Shown: positions 9,576-17,068 of the stretch, piece after piece
Position numbering within the stretch: the first letter of the stretch is position 1
Layout: each line of letters begins with the position of its first letter
NCBI RefSeq assembly: GCF_047461615.1
Contig: NZ_JANSHI010000002.1
Coordinates: 136,927 to 200,926, forward strand
Direction: 5' to 3'
Length of the DNA: 64,000 nt
From: Thermostichus sp047461615
GTDB lineage: Bacteria; Cyanobacteriota; Cyanobacteriia; Thermostichales; Thermostichaceae
Program-made: the position numbers and the translations under genes
The notes under the pieces: generated by a model
Told to the model about the DNA's origin: nothing
Database searches by the model: none
Seen by the model: only the letters and a program-made list of their open reading frames with translations

Positions 9576-10049
9576 TTAAATTGGTTTTTTCCAATACACC
9601 AGCCCATCCTCTCCGTTGTAATAGCCCCTGCGGCGTCCCAGCAATTGAAACCCTGCCGATTCATAGAGGCGGATGGCGGCCTGGTTAGAAGCCCTCACCT
9701 CCAACGTGGCCCAGCGACAGCCTGCTGCCCTGGCTTGGCTCAACAGCTCCTCCAGGATCCTTCGACCCAAACCACGCCGCCGATGGGCAGGATCCACCGC
9801 CAACGAGATGATGTGGGCCTCTTCTTCGATGCGCCAGAGGATGCCAAAGCCCACCAGCGTCCCTGGCGAGGAAAGCAGGGATCCGCAAGCGCCTTCAGGT
9901 TCTGCCACAGCCCCAATCACCAGGCTGGTGGGTCGTTCCAGCTCGGCCCGGTAGCCCTGTTCTCCCCAGTGCCCGCCATAACAGCGGCGATCCAGCTCTA
10001 GCAACTGGGGCAGGGCGGCAATGTCAAGCACCTGCAGCCGGTAGCCCAT
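9576..10049 (-). CDS. rimI: ribosomal-protein-alanine N-acetyltransferase RimI-like
   Basis: GNAT-fold acetyltransferase of 157 residues. The acetyl-CoA binding loop is RRRGLGRRILEEL (around residues 91-103), preceded by the strand AHIISLAVDP and followed by LEVRASNQAAIRLYESAGF and RRRGYYNGEDGLVYWKK, the RimI hallmark. RimI acetylates the N-terminal alanine of ribosomal protein S18 in enterobacteria; in cyanobacteria the substrate is inferred only. It sits alone on the minus strand between the channel-like gene and purK. Confidence 0.88.
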   Translation of the reverse strand: MGYRLQVLDIAALPQLLELDRRCYGGHWGEQGYRAELERPTSLVIGAVAEPEGACGSLLSSPGTLVGFGILWRIEEEAHIISLAVDPAHRRRGLGRRILEELLSQARAAGCRWATLEVRASNQAAIRLYESAGFQLLGRRRGYYNGEDGLVYWKKPI

Positions 10050-10222
10050 GGAGCTTAGTCTCGCCCTTTGCAGAACTCAGCCAGCCACAACTGCCCAAAG
10101 AGCTGGAGCTTGCAGTCGATCCCTCTCAACACCGCGGAGCGCTCCTGGGGCTCAAGATACTGGGCTACCGCTGCATGGCCACCTCAGGGCTTGGAGGGCT
10201 GGAGAAAGGGTGGGCGCTTGGC

Positions 10223-11362
10223 TCATGACTGCGGATACCAGAGGGATTCGAGGGTGTGGACAAGGGCCGCTGCCTGCTGCGGCGAAGGGGCAGTTGGCAG
10301 ACAGACGGTAACATGGCCCAGCTTGCGCCCCGGGCGGGCGGGGGTCTTGTGGTACCAATGCACGGTGGCATTGGGGATCTCCGCCAGGCGCTGCCGCTTC
10401 TCGGCATAGTCGCTGGTGGAGTGCTCGTAGCCCAAGAGGTTGACCATCACCGCCCCCCCACCCTTGAGGGAGGGATCCCCCAAGGGAAGGCCAAGGATGG
10501 CCCGCAGATGTTGCTCAAACTGCGAGGTGTAGCAGGCTTCCAGGGTGTAGTGGCCGGAGTTGTGAACCCGCGGCGAGATCTCGTTGATCCAGATCCCAGC
10601 CTTGGGATGAGGCGGCGGCACCCAGAACAACTCGATGCCGAACACCCCAACCGCTTCTAGCTTTTCCATCACCTTAACTGCCAAGTCCCGGATCTCGGCC
10701 TCGACCGTTGGGGGGATGCGGGCGGGCACGAGGACGTGGCGACAGATTTGGTTAACCTGAACAGTCTCCACTACGGGGTAGACCCGGATCTCCCCCGTCA
10801 GCCCCCGCGCCACCATCACCGCCAGCTCCCGCTCAAAGGGGATCCACTCTTCCACAAGCAGCGGGATCCCCCTGTACTCGGCAAGGGTCTGTTGCCAAGC
10901 CGCGCGATCGGGCAAGATGCGGGTGCCCTTTCCGTCGTAGCCCTGCCGCCGCCGCTTGAGCACCAAGGGAAAGCTCAGGCTAGATAGATCTGCCGTCTCT
11001 GCCGGCCAAAAAGAGGGCACCGGCAACCCCAGCTCTGCCAGAAACTGCCGCTGGCGCAACTTGTCTAGCAACGGCTCCAGGGTGCTAAGGCGAGGGCAAA
11101 AGCGGGATTCTTCCGGATCCAGCCTTTTTAGCTCCGGCAGCAGGATGAACTCGTTTTCAAAAGTTACCACTGGGCAGCGCTGCAATAGCTGGGCTGTAGC
11201 CTGGGTGTCGGTTACAGCGCCCCAAACTACCCCATCGGCCACCGCCACTGCCGGATCGGTGGGGGCAGCCGCCTGCACAATCAGCGGAATCCCCAAGGAG
11301 CGGGCCGCCAAAGCCAACATCTGCGCCAACTGCCCCCCGCCGATTACCCCTACGGGCTGCAT
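10223..11362 (-). CDS. purK: N5-carboxyaminoimidazole ribonucleotide synthase (PurK)
   Basis: ATP-grasp ligase of purine biosynthesis that carboxylates aminoimidazole ribonucleotide with bicarbonate and ATP; 379 residues. The start MQPVGVIGGGQLAQML is the conserved N-terminal dinucleotide-like fold. KRRRQGYDGKGTRI is the ATP-grasp loop, and EEWIPFERELAVMVARG and NEISPRVHNSGHYTLEAC are the substrate and metal motifs. I chose the ATG at 11362 because this motif starts there; the open frame continues about 83 codons upstream without family resemblance. It overlaps nothing and is divergent from the small gene at 11454. Confidence 0.95.
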   Translation of the reverse strand: MQPVGVIGGGQLAQMLALAARSLGIPLIVQAAAPTDPAVAVADGVVWGAVTDTQATAQLLQRCPVVTFENEFILLPELKRLDPEESRFCPRLSTLEPLLDKLRQRQFLAELGLPVPSFWPAETADLSSLSFPLVLKRRRQGYDGKGTRILPDRAAWQQTLAEYRGIPLLVEEWIPFERELAVMVARGLTGEIRVYPVVETVQVNQICRHVLVPARIPPTVEAEIRDLAVKVMEKLEAVGVFGIELFWVPPPHPKAGIWINEISPRVHNSGHYTLEACYTSQFEQHLRAILGLPLGDPSLKGGGAVMVNLLGYEHSTSDYAEKRQRLAEIPNATVHWYHKTPARPGRKLGHVTVCLPTAPSPQQAAALVHTLESLWYPQS

Positions 11363-11453
11363 CTGGGTTTGGGACTTCACTTCTATACTGAGAGGAGAAG
11401 CACCGTCTAGTCTACCGCCCTTGGCCCCTACCTCTAGGGCAAGGAGAAGCACT

Positions 11454-11639
11454 GTGGAGTCATCCAAGCTAAAAGAACTCATCGACCGGGCTTTGCAGGA
11501 CAAGATCCTCACCCGCGCCGAGCAACAAGAAATCCTCCAGGCAGTTACCGCCGATTCCCAGGTCTCACCGGAAGAACACGAACTGCTGGAAATGATTGTG
11601 GAGCGCCTCAACAGCGGCGAGATTCGCGCCGTGGATTGA
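11454..11639 (+). CDS. small conserved cyanobacterial protein (61 aa)
   Basis: Short acidic, helical protein of 61 residues starting with GTG at 11454 behind an AAGGAG ribosome binding site (11441-11446). The sequence contains KLKELIDRALQDKILT and EEHELLEMIVERLNSGEI, a pattern I associate with small hypothetical proteins of cyanobacteria. No catalytic motif or membrane segment is present. It lies 120 bases ahead of the next small gene. Function unknown. Confidence 0.65.
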   Translation: MESSKLKELIDRALQDKILTRAEQQEILQAVTADSQVSPEEHELLEMIVERLNSGEIRAVD

Positions 11640-11758
11640 TTCCTTTTCTAGTCTTGCCCAAAAGTAAGTGGCAGCTTGGAAGCAAGCAGTTGTCAGCGCA
11701 GCTCCAAAGGGCTGGGATAGACTGGAGATCCCCTGGCTCTATATAGCATGCTGGCGCC

Positions 11759-12163
11759 ATGAGTTCTCGCTCCTCAGACTGGTTTACGCGGGCACGCCAC
11801 TTCTTTTACGGCACAGCCACTGCCCTGGTGGAGCTCCTGGAGGATCCCCAGAAGCGCGCCGAAAGTTTCGGCCGTCTTTCTGGCGACTGGGCGGCGCTGG
11901 CTGCAGAGCTGGAGCAAAAAGGAGAGCAGATTGAGCAAGAGGCTGTTCGCTACCTTAAAAGCCTCCGCCATGAAGCCACCAAGGCTCCTGGCCCAGCCGT
12001 AGAGAGCCAAACACCGGCCCCCCAGAGCGGCTCCCCAACCGCCACCATCTCCAAAGAAGAAATGGGCGAACTGATGGAGCTGATCCACCAGATTGAGTCC
12101 TTGCGCCTGGAGCTAGAGCGGTTGCGCACGGAACCCTGCTCGGATGCTGGCCTTTCTGCTTGA
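11759..12163 (+). CDS. conserved cyanobacterial protein (134 aa), DUF6825-like
   Basis: A 134-residue protein starting MSSRSSDWFTRARHFFYG with an amphipathic N-terminal half (LVELLEDPQKRAESFGRL, DWAALAAELEQKGEQIEQ), a proline/threonine-rich linker and a C-terminal helix (MELIHQIESLRLELERLR). I associate the N-terminal pattern with a family found in cyanobacteria and plastids (DUF6825, from memory). No enzyme motif is seen. Its TGA overlaps the region used for the start of trmD, suggesting co-translation. Confidence 0.7.
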   Translation: MSSRSSDWFTRARHFFYGTATALVELLEDPQKRAESFGRLSGDWAALAAELEQKGEQIEQEAVRYLKSLRHEATKAPGPAVESQTPAPQSGSPTATISKEEMGELMELIHQIESLRLELERLRTEPCSDAGLSA

Positions 12164-12174
12164 TCCCAACGCCC

Positions 12175-12963
12175 GTGCGGTTTGACGTTGTTACCCTTTT
12201 CCCAGAGTTTTTTGAATCGCCCTTGCGCATTGGCTTAGTGGGCAAAGCCCTACGGCAAGGGATTGCCGAGGTTCATCTCACCAACCCGCGCGACTTTGCC
12301 GCCGATAAGCACCGCCGGGTCGACGATGAGCCCTATGGGGGCGGGGTAGGCATGGTGCTCAAGCCAGAGCCCTTTTTTGCTGCTGTCGCCTCCCTGCCTT
12401 GCCTGGATCCCCGCGAGATCATCTTGCTCACGCCCCAGGGACAACCCCTAAACCAAGCCCTGCTGCGGGAGCTGGCCCAAAAGGCCCAGCTCATCCTGCT
12501 CTGCGGCCAGTACGAAGGTTTTGACGAGCGGATCTGCCAGTATCTAGCCACTCGCGAGGTGTCGCTGGGGGATTTTGTGTTAACAGGGGGGGAGATCCCG
12601 GCACTGGCCTTGATCTACGGCGTGATCCGTCTCTTGCCTGGCACGGTTGGTAAGGTAGACTCTTTGAAGAAGGAGAGCTTTGAGGAGGGTCTGCTCGACT
12701 ATCCTCAGTACACCCGCCCAGCCGAGTTTCTGGGGTACAAGGTGCCCCAGGTGCTCCTTTCAGGTAACCACGAGGCCATTGCCCGATGGCGTCTGCAGCA
12801 GCAGTTAGTACGCACCTGGCAACGGCGGCCGGATTTGCTGGCCAAACGTCCCCTCACCCCCGAAGAACAACAGTTGTTGGCTGAAGGCCTGGCCGAGCAG
12901 CGCACTGAGGTGGAGAAACAAGATGCGAGTGAACTGTCTCAACTCCCTTCTCAGCCTTGCTGA
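12175..12963 (+). CDS. trmD: tRNA (guanine-37-N1)-methyltransferase TrmD
   Basis: SPOUT-class methyltransferase that modifies G37 next to the anticodon and prevents frameshifting; 262 residues from the GTG at 12175, which gives the family start MRFDVVTLFPEFF. Motifs include DDEPYGGGVGMVLKPEP, LLCGQYEGFDERI, the knot segment SLGDFVLTGGEIPAL and the C-terminal YTRPAEFLGYKVPQVLLSGNH. A TTG at 12160 overlapping the upstream TGA is an alternative start adding five residues. The next gene begins 41 bases before the trmD stop. Confidence 0.95.
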   Translation: MRFDVVTLFPEFFESPLRIGLVGKALRQGIAEVHLTNPRDFAADKHRRVDDEPYGGGVGMVLKPEPFFAAVASLPCLDPREIILLTPQGQPLNQALLRELAQKAQLILLCGQYEGFDERICQYLATREVSLGDFVLTGGEIPALALIYGVIRLLPGTVGKVDSLKKESFEEGLLDYPQYTRPAEFLGYKVPQVLLSGNHEAIARWRLQQQLVRTWQRRPDLLAKRPLTPEEQQLLAEGLAEQRTEVEKQDASELSQLPSQPC

Positions 12964-13273
12964 CCATGGGGCTAGGATTCTGGGGCTGCTGCTGGTGGGG
13001 ATCCTGACCAGTTCTGGGCTTGCTCTAGCCCAAACTGGAAGTGGCAACGAGGCCATTTATCGCGACGGCAGAACCCCGCTGTTCAACGGCTCCAGCCTTG
13101 ATATGAGCGATCTCTTCCGGGCTGCTGAACTCCTCTCCCGCCAGAGGGCCACCTCCCGCTGGGACAGCCGGGCGGCCATCGATGCCGCAGTGGAGCAGTT
13201 TAACCAATCCCGCCGTCGCCCCTTGCTGTTTTCGCCGGGAGCAGGGAGATCCAAAACCCCTCTTGCTCGCTAA
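12923..13273 (+). CDS. putative secreted protein, unknown function
   Basis: A 116-residue product with an N-terminal signal peptide: a hydrophobic core ILGLLLVGILTSSGLALAQ ending in an AxA-like cleavage site near residue 36. The mature part is hydrophilic (RDGRTPLFNGSSLDMSDLF, DAAVEQFNQSRRRPLLF) without recognised domains. It overlaps the 3' end of trmD by 41 bases in another frame, with a GAGGTGG-like ribosome binding site inside trmD. I do not recognise the family. Confidence 0.6.
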   Translation: MRVNCLNSLLSLADHGARILGLLLVGILTSSGLALAQTGSGNEAIYRDGRTPLFNGSSLDMSDLFRAAELLSRQRATSRWDSRAAIDAAVEQFNQSRRRPLLFSPGAGRSKTPLAR

Positions 13274-13377
13274 CTTAGCTCCCCTCCTCAACCTAACCTG
13301 TGTTAGGATCGCAAGGCTATTCTTGTGGGCGCTAAGCAATAGCGCCAGGTTTTCGGGATCCCCTAGGAGATACTGCC

Positions 13378-13650
13378 GTGGTTAAGAGTACCCCCTCCAG
13401 CAAAACCGATAGGGAGCAGCACCTGGATCCCGCTAGGCGGGGTCACTCCAAGGACAGTTCCACCGAGTCCAAGGGGATCTCGGGCTTCCTCCAAGAGACG
13501 CGGGCCGAACTGGCCAAAATTGCCTGGCCAAGCCGTCGACAATTGGTTAGCGAATCCATTGGCGTTTTGCTAATAGTGCTGGCCTTCGCCTCATTTATTT
13601 ACCTGGTTGACCAGCTGTTTGGCTGGGTAGCCACTCAACTGTTCTCGTAG
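13378..13650 (+). CDS. secE: preprotein translocase subunit SecE
   Basis: Small subunit of the SecYEG channel, 90 residues, starting with GTG. After a hydrophilic N-terminus comes the SecE signature FLQETRAELAKIAWPSRRQL and one membrane helix SIGVLLIVLAFASFIYLVDQLF. Position immediately before nusG and the L11-L1-L10-L12 genes is the standard bacterial order. Confidence 0.93.
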   Translation: MVKSTPSSKTDREQHLDPARRGHSKDSSTESKGISGFLQETRAELAKIAWPSRRQLVSESIGVLLIVLAFASFIYLVDQLFGWVATQLFS

Positions 13651-13682
13651 CTTTAGGCAGGGGAGGGGAGAGGAGGTGAAGT

Positions 13683-14354
13683 ATGAGCCCAGGGTTAGAG
13701 CAGCGGCGGAGACGCCGCAGAGACTACGTTGAGCCCCTAGAAGCTGCGGAAACAGAAACGACTGCGGAAGAAGGGGAAGGTCAAAGCCAGCGCAACTTGC
13801 GCTGGTACGCCGTTCAGGTAGCTGCTGGCTGCGAAAACAAAGTTAAAAGCACTCTCCTGCAGCGGGCAGCAGCCCTGGATGTGGCCGATCAAATCGTCGA
13901 AGTGGTGATCCCAAAGCGGGTGGGCTTCAAGCTGGATCGATCCGGCAAGCGCCAGGAGCAAGAGGAAAAGATTTTCCCCGGCTATGTGCTCGTGCGCATG
14001 GATCTCAACGACGACACCTGGCGGGTGGTGAAAACCACTCCCAATGTCATCAACTTCGTTGGCACGGAACAGAGACGGCCCTATGGTCGCGGTCGGGGGC
14101 ATGTGACACCGCGGCCCCTCAGTCCCAGCGAAGTTCAGCGCATCTTCAGCACCGCTGAGGTGGAGGCGGTGCCCCTCAAGATTAACCTGGCCCCTGGGGA
14201 TCGCATTGAGGTGCTGTCTGGCCCCTTCCAGGGGTTCTACGGCGAGGTGGTGGATGTCAGCCCAGAACGGGGCAAGCTCAAGGCTTTGATCTCAATTTTT
14301 GGGCGGGATACTCCGGTAGAATTAGAGCTTGGTCAAGTGCGAAAAGAGGTGTAA
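13683..14354 (+). CDS. nusG: transcription termination/antitermination factor NusG
   Basis: NusG binds RNA polymerase, and links it to Rho or the ribosome; 223 residues. The NGN domain begins at about residue 40 (LRWYAVQVAAGCENKVKSTL) and contains IFPGYVLVRMDLNDDTWRVV and TPNVINFVG. A KOW domain follows at the C-terminus (GDRIEVLSGPFQGFYGEV). The first 38 residues are a charged extension, common in cyanobacteria. A GGAGAGGAGG ribosome binding site precedes the ATG. Confidence 0.96.
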   Translation: MSPGLEQRRRRRRDYVEPLEAAETETTAEEGEGQSQRNLRWYAVQVAAGCENKVKSTLLQRAAALDVADQIVEVVIPKRVGFKLDRSGKRQEQEEKIFPGYVLVRMDLNDDTWRVVKTTPNVINFVGTEQRRPYGRGRGHVTPRPLSPSEVQRIFSTAEVEAVPLKINLAPGDRIEVLSGPFQGFYGEVVDVSPERGKLKALISIFGRDTPVELELGQVRKEV

Positions 14355-14363
14355 CTGCGTTGC

Positions 14364-14789
14364 ATGGCTAAGAAACTGGTGGCAGTAGTCAAGCTGGCCA
14401 TCCAGGCGGGCAAAGCCACCCCCGCCCCCCCCATTGGCCCCGCCTTGGGTCAGCACGGGGTCAACATCATGGCCTTTTGCAAGGAGTACAATGCCAGAAC
14501 GGCGGATCAGGCGGGCATGGTGGTGCCGGTCGAGATCTCCATCTACGACGATCGCAGCTTCACCTTTGTCCTCAAGACGCCGCCAGCCTCGGTGCTGATC
14601 AAGAAAGCCCTTGGCATTGAGTCAGGCTCCAGCGAGCCCCACAAAGTCAAGGTGGGATCCCTGACCCGCGCCCAACTCCGCCAGATTGCCGAGCAGAAGC
14701 TGCCAGATTTGAATACCAACGATGTGGAGGCGGCGATGAGAATCATTGCCGGCACTGCCCGGAGCATGGGAGTAACGATAGTTGACTAG
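14364..14789 (+). CDS. rplK: 50S ribosomal protein L11
   Basis: L11 of 141 residues, the exact family length. Motifs include VVKLAIQAGKATPAPPIGPA, LGQHGVNIMAFCKEYN and the C-terminal RNA-binding part DVEAAMRIIAGTARSMGV. It lies 9 bases after nusG. L11 with L10-L12 forms the GTPase-associated centre of the ribosome. Confidence 0.97.
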   Translation: MAKKLVAVVKLAIQAGKATPAPPIGPALGQHGVNIMAFCKEYNARTADQAGMVVPVEISIYDDRSFTFVLKTPPASVLIKKALGIESGSSEPHKVKVGSLTRAQLRQIAEQKLPDLNTNDVEAAMRIIAGTARSMGVTIVD

Positions 14790-14859
14790 GGCTCCGCTAG
14801 CCCAGCTTGTTTGTCGTTTTGGGGGAGAGAAGTTCTCGCCAGAACCCCGAGGAGAAGTT

Positions 14860-15570
14860 ATGGCTCGAAAACTGTCCAAACGCATGCAGGCTTTGCGGGA
14901 GAAGATCAAGCCCATCCCCTATCCCCCCGCTGAAGCCATTGCCCTCATGAAGGAGACAGCCACTGCTAAATTTGACGAGGCGGCTGAAGTTCACATTCGC
15001 CTGGGGATCGATCCCAAATATGCTGACCAGCAGCTGCGCTCTACGGTGGTTTTGCCACGCGGCACTGGGCAAGAAATTCGAGTAGCGGTAATTGCCCGCG
15101 GCGAAAAGGTGGTGGAAGCCCAGAATGCTGGGGCCGACCGAGTGGGGTTTGAGGATCTCATCGAGGAAATCAGCAAGGGCGTGATCGACTTCGACCTGCT
15201 GATTGCCACTCCCGATGTGATGCCCCAGGTGGCCAAGCTGGGGCGCCTGTTGGGGCCACGCGGCCTGATGCCCTCTCCCAAGGGGGGAACGGTTACCATG
15301 GATCTGGCCCAGGCAATTAAGGAGTTCAAGGCCGGCAAGCTGGAGTACCGGGCGGACAAAACTGGCATTGTCCATTTAATCTTCGGCAAGTGTCAGTTTC
15401 CGGTTGAGGCGCTGCTAGAAAACCTAAAGGCAGTGCAGGAGTCGATTGACCGCAACCGTCCCCCTGGAGCAAAGGGCAAGTACTGGCGAACTATGCATAT
15501 TTGTGCTACGATGGGCCCTTCTATTGAAGTTGACGTTAATGCCCTGCGGGAGTTAAAGTTGGTTGCCTAG
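14860..15570 (+). CDS. rplA: 50S ribosomal protein L1
   Basis: L1 of 236 residues, starting at ATG 14860 behind a GAGGAG site; the frame is open further upstream but without family resemblance. Motifs include FDEAAEVHIRLGIDPKYADQ, VVLPRGTGQ, LGRLLGPRGLMPSPKGGTV and YRADKTGIVH. L1 forms the stalk near the E site and in many bacteria represses its own operon by binding its mRNA. Two small hairpins occur in the 70 bases between rplK and rplA. Confidence 0.97.
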   Translation: MARKLSKRMQALREKIKPIPYPPAEAIALMKETATAKFDEAAEVHIRLGIDPKYADQQLRSTVVLPRGTGQEIRVAVIARGEKVVEAQNAGADRVGFEDLIEEISKGVIDFDLLIATPDVMPQVAKLGRLLGPRGLMPSPKGGTVTMDLAQAIKEFKAGKLEYRADKTGIVHLIFGKCQFPVEALLENLKAVQESIDRNRPPGAKGKYWRTMHICATMGPSIEVDVNALRELKLVA

Positions 15571-15691
15571 GTCTGGCGTAATAAGGTAAGTTGACTAGGG
15601 CAAATTTTGGCCAGGGAGGGAGCCAAACGGGAAACCTTTCCACAGTTGAAATAGAGAGCCGAAGACAGCAGGCGCCAAGTGGCTTAATCTC

Positions 15692-15758
15692 CTGCCGAGG
15701 CTTGGGTAGAGTGGGAAAAATTCCCGAAGCTTATGCTTGCCCAAATGCGTCTCGGCGG
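15692..15758 (+). promoter_or_regulatory. structured leader of rplJ-rplL (L10-leader-like)
   Basis: The 250-base gap between rplA and rplJ holds three nested complementary segments: CTGCCGAG (15692-15699) with CTCGGCGG (15751-15758), TTGGG (15702-15706) with CCCAA (15740-15744), and GGGAA (15713-15717) with TTCCC (15721-15725). This stacked hairpin ends about 60 bases before the rplJ start. Many bacteria control rplJL translation through an L10-binding leader; the assignment here rests on position and pairing only. Confidence 0.6.
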
Positions 15759-15820
15759 AGGCTGGGGCGCATTCCTTTTGCAGTGGCAACCACATTACAG
15801 ACAATCGAGGAGGTGAGCGC

Positions 15821-16384
15821 GTGGGCAAGCAATCCTTAGCAAAGAAAGCAGAGGTAGTCGATGAGGTTCGATCCCTGTTGCAAGCTAGCCAAATGGTGCT
15901 GGTCATCGACTACAAAGGTCTAACCGTTGCTGAGATGAACCAGCTGCGGGCGGAGCTGCGCAAAGCAGACGCCGTCTGTATGGTGGTTAAAAATACCCTG
16001 ATGCGGCGGGCCGTTGCTGACCTTAAGGCTTGGGCAGGGATCCTGCCTTTCTTGTCCGGGCCAACGGCTTTTATCCTGATCCGGGGCAATATCGCGGCGG
16101 CCCTGAAGGCGTATCAAGACTTTGCCCGGCAAACCAAGAAGACTGAGTTTCGCGGTGCTGCCGCTGAGGGGCTGTCTCTGACCTTGGATCAGGCCAAGGC
16201 CATTGCTGACCTGCCGCCTAAGGAGGTGCTCCTGGCCCAAGTGGCAGGCAGCCTTAAGCTAGTAGCCACCCGACTGGCGGTTGGGCTCAATGCTGTGCCT
16301 AGCCAGGTGGCCCGCGGTATCCACGAGATCCCGGCCTCACTGGCGCGGGCTGTGCGAGCCATTGCCGACAAGGAGGCGGCCTGA
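15821..16384 (+). CDS. rplJ: 50S ribosomal protein L10
   Basis: L10 of 187 residues. The start is GTG at 15821 (then GKQSLAKKAEVVDEVRSLL) with a strong CGAGGAGGTGA ribosome binding site. MVLVIDYKGLTVAEMNQLR, VVKNTLMRRAV and FLSGPTAFI match the family. The C-terminal helix that carries L12 dimers follows. The structured leader upstream probably allows autoregulation. Confidence 0.96.
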   Translation: MGKQSLAKKAEVVDEVRSLLQASQMVLVIDYKGLTVAEMNQLRAELRKADAVCMVVKNTLMRRAVADLKAWAGILPFLSGPTAFILIRGNIAAALKAYQDFARQTKKTEFRGAAAEGLSLTLDQAKAIADLPPKEVLLAQVAGSLKLVATRLAVGLNAVPSQVARGIHEIPASLARAVRAIADKEAA

Positions 16385-16455
16385 AGGCAGCCGCTTCGAT
16401 GGGCCAACGGCTCAATTGCACCCTGCTACTTCTTGTTACCTAAGGAGACACAACC

Positions 16456-16869
16456 ATGGCTTCAGAGCGTGTTCAAAGCATCCTGGAAGAGCTGAAGACC
16501 TTGACTTTGTTGGAAGCTGCCGAGCTGGTGAAAGCCATTGAAGAGACCTTTGGCGTCAGTGCAGCTGCACCGGTAGGCGGCATGGTCATGGCTGCTCCCG
16601 TGGCGGCAGCAGCGGCACCGGCACCAGCAGCGCCGGCTGAGCCGGTAGAGGAGCAAACGGCTTTTGATGTCATTCTCGAGGCTGTTCCTGCCGACAAGAA
16701 GATTGCCGTTCTTAAGGTGGTGCGCGAGCTAACCGGCTTAGGCCTAAAGGATGCCAAGGATCTCGTGGAAGCTGCTCCCAAAGCAGTTAAGGAGGGAGTC
16801 TCCAAGGAGGAGGCCAACGAGATCAAGAAAAAGCTGGAAGAGGCCGGCGCCACGGTTAAGATCAAGTAG
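16456..16869 (+). CDS. rplL: 50S ribosomal protein L7/L12
   Basis: Acidic stalk protein of 137 residues. The N-terminal dimerisation domain (ILEELKTLTLLEAAELVKAI), an alanine/proline-rich hinge (around residues 40-62) and the factor-binding C-terminal domain (KIAVLKVVRELTGLGLKDAK) are all evident. A TAAGGAG site precedes the ATG. It is the last gene of the ribosomal block, followed by a strong terminator. Confidence 0.97.
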   Translation: MASERVQSILEELKTLTLLEAAELVKAIEETFGVSAAAPVGGMVMAAPVAAAAAPAPAAPAEPVEEQTAFDVILEAVPADKKIAVLKVVRELTGLGLKDAKDLVEAAPKAVKEGVSKEEANEIKKKLEEAGATVKIK

Positions 16870-16927
16870 TCGGAGGTGGGGAAGAGGCGTTTTTTTTCCT
16901 GCTCTCTGCCGAAGCTGCAAAAGAGGG

Positions 16928-16952
16928 GAGGGGCGGTTTGCCCCTCTTTTTT
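16928..16952 (+). terminator. Rho-independent terminator after rplL
   Basis: Perfect 7-bp stem GAGGGGC (16928-16934) / GCCCCTC (16940-16946) with a GGTTT loop and a TTTTTT tract (16947-16952). A textbook intrinsic terminator 59 bases after the rplL stop. Confidence 0.92.
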
Positions 16953-17068
16953 GCTGGTTTCTACCCCTCAAAACGGGTTGCCGGGGGGCTCGCGGGGGCT
17001 GCAACTTCGACCAGCGCTCATCGCCGGATGGGGAAAGAGCCCTCGTCAGGAGGTCGGAAACCATTACA

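Noticed and set aside
10050..10222. Plus-strand open frame across the rimI-purK gap
   Set aside because: It reads a few plausible residues (KELELAVDPSQHRGALLGLK) but shows no family resemblance, no ribosome binding site, and runs into the reverse of purK.
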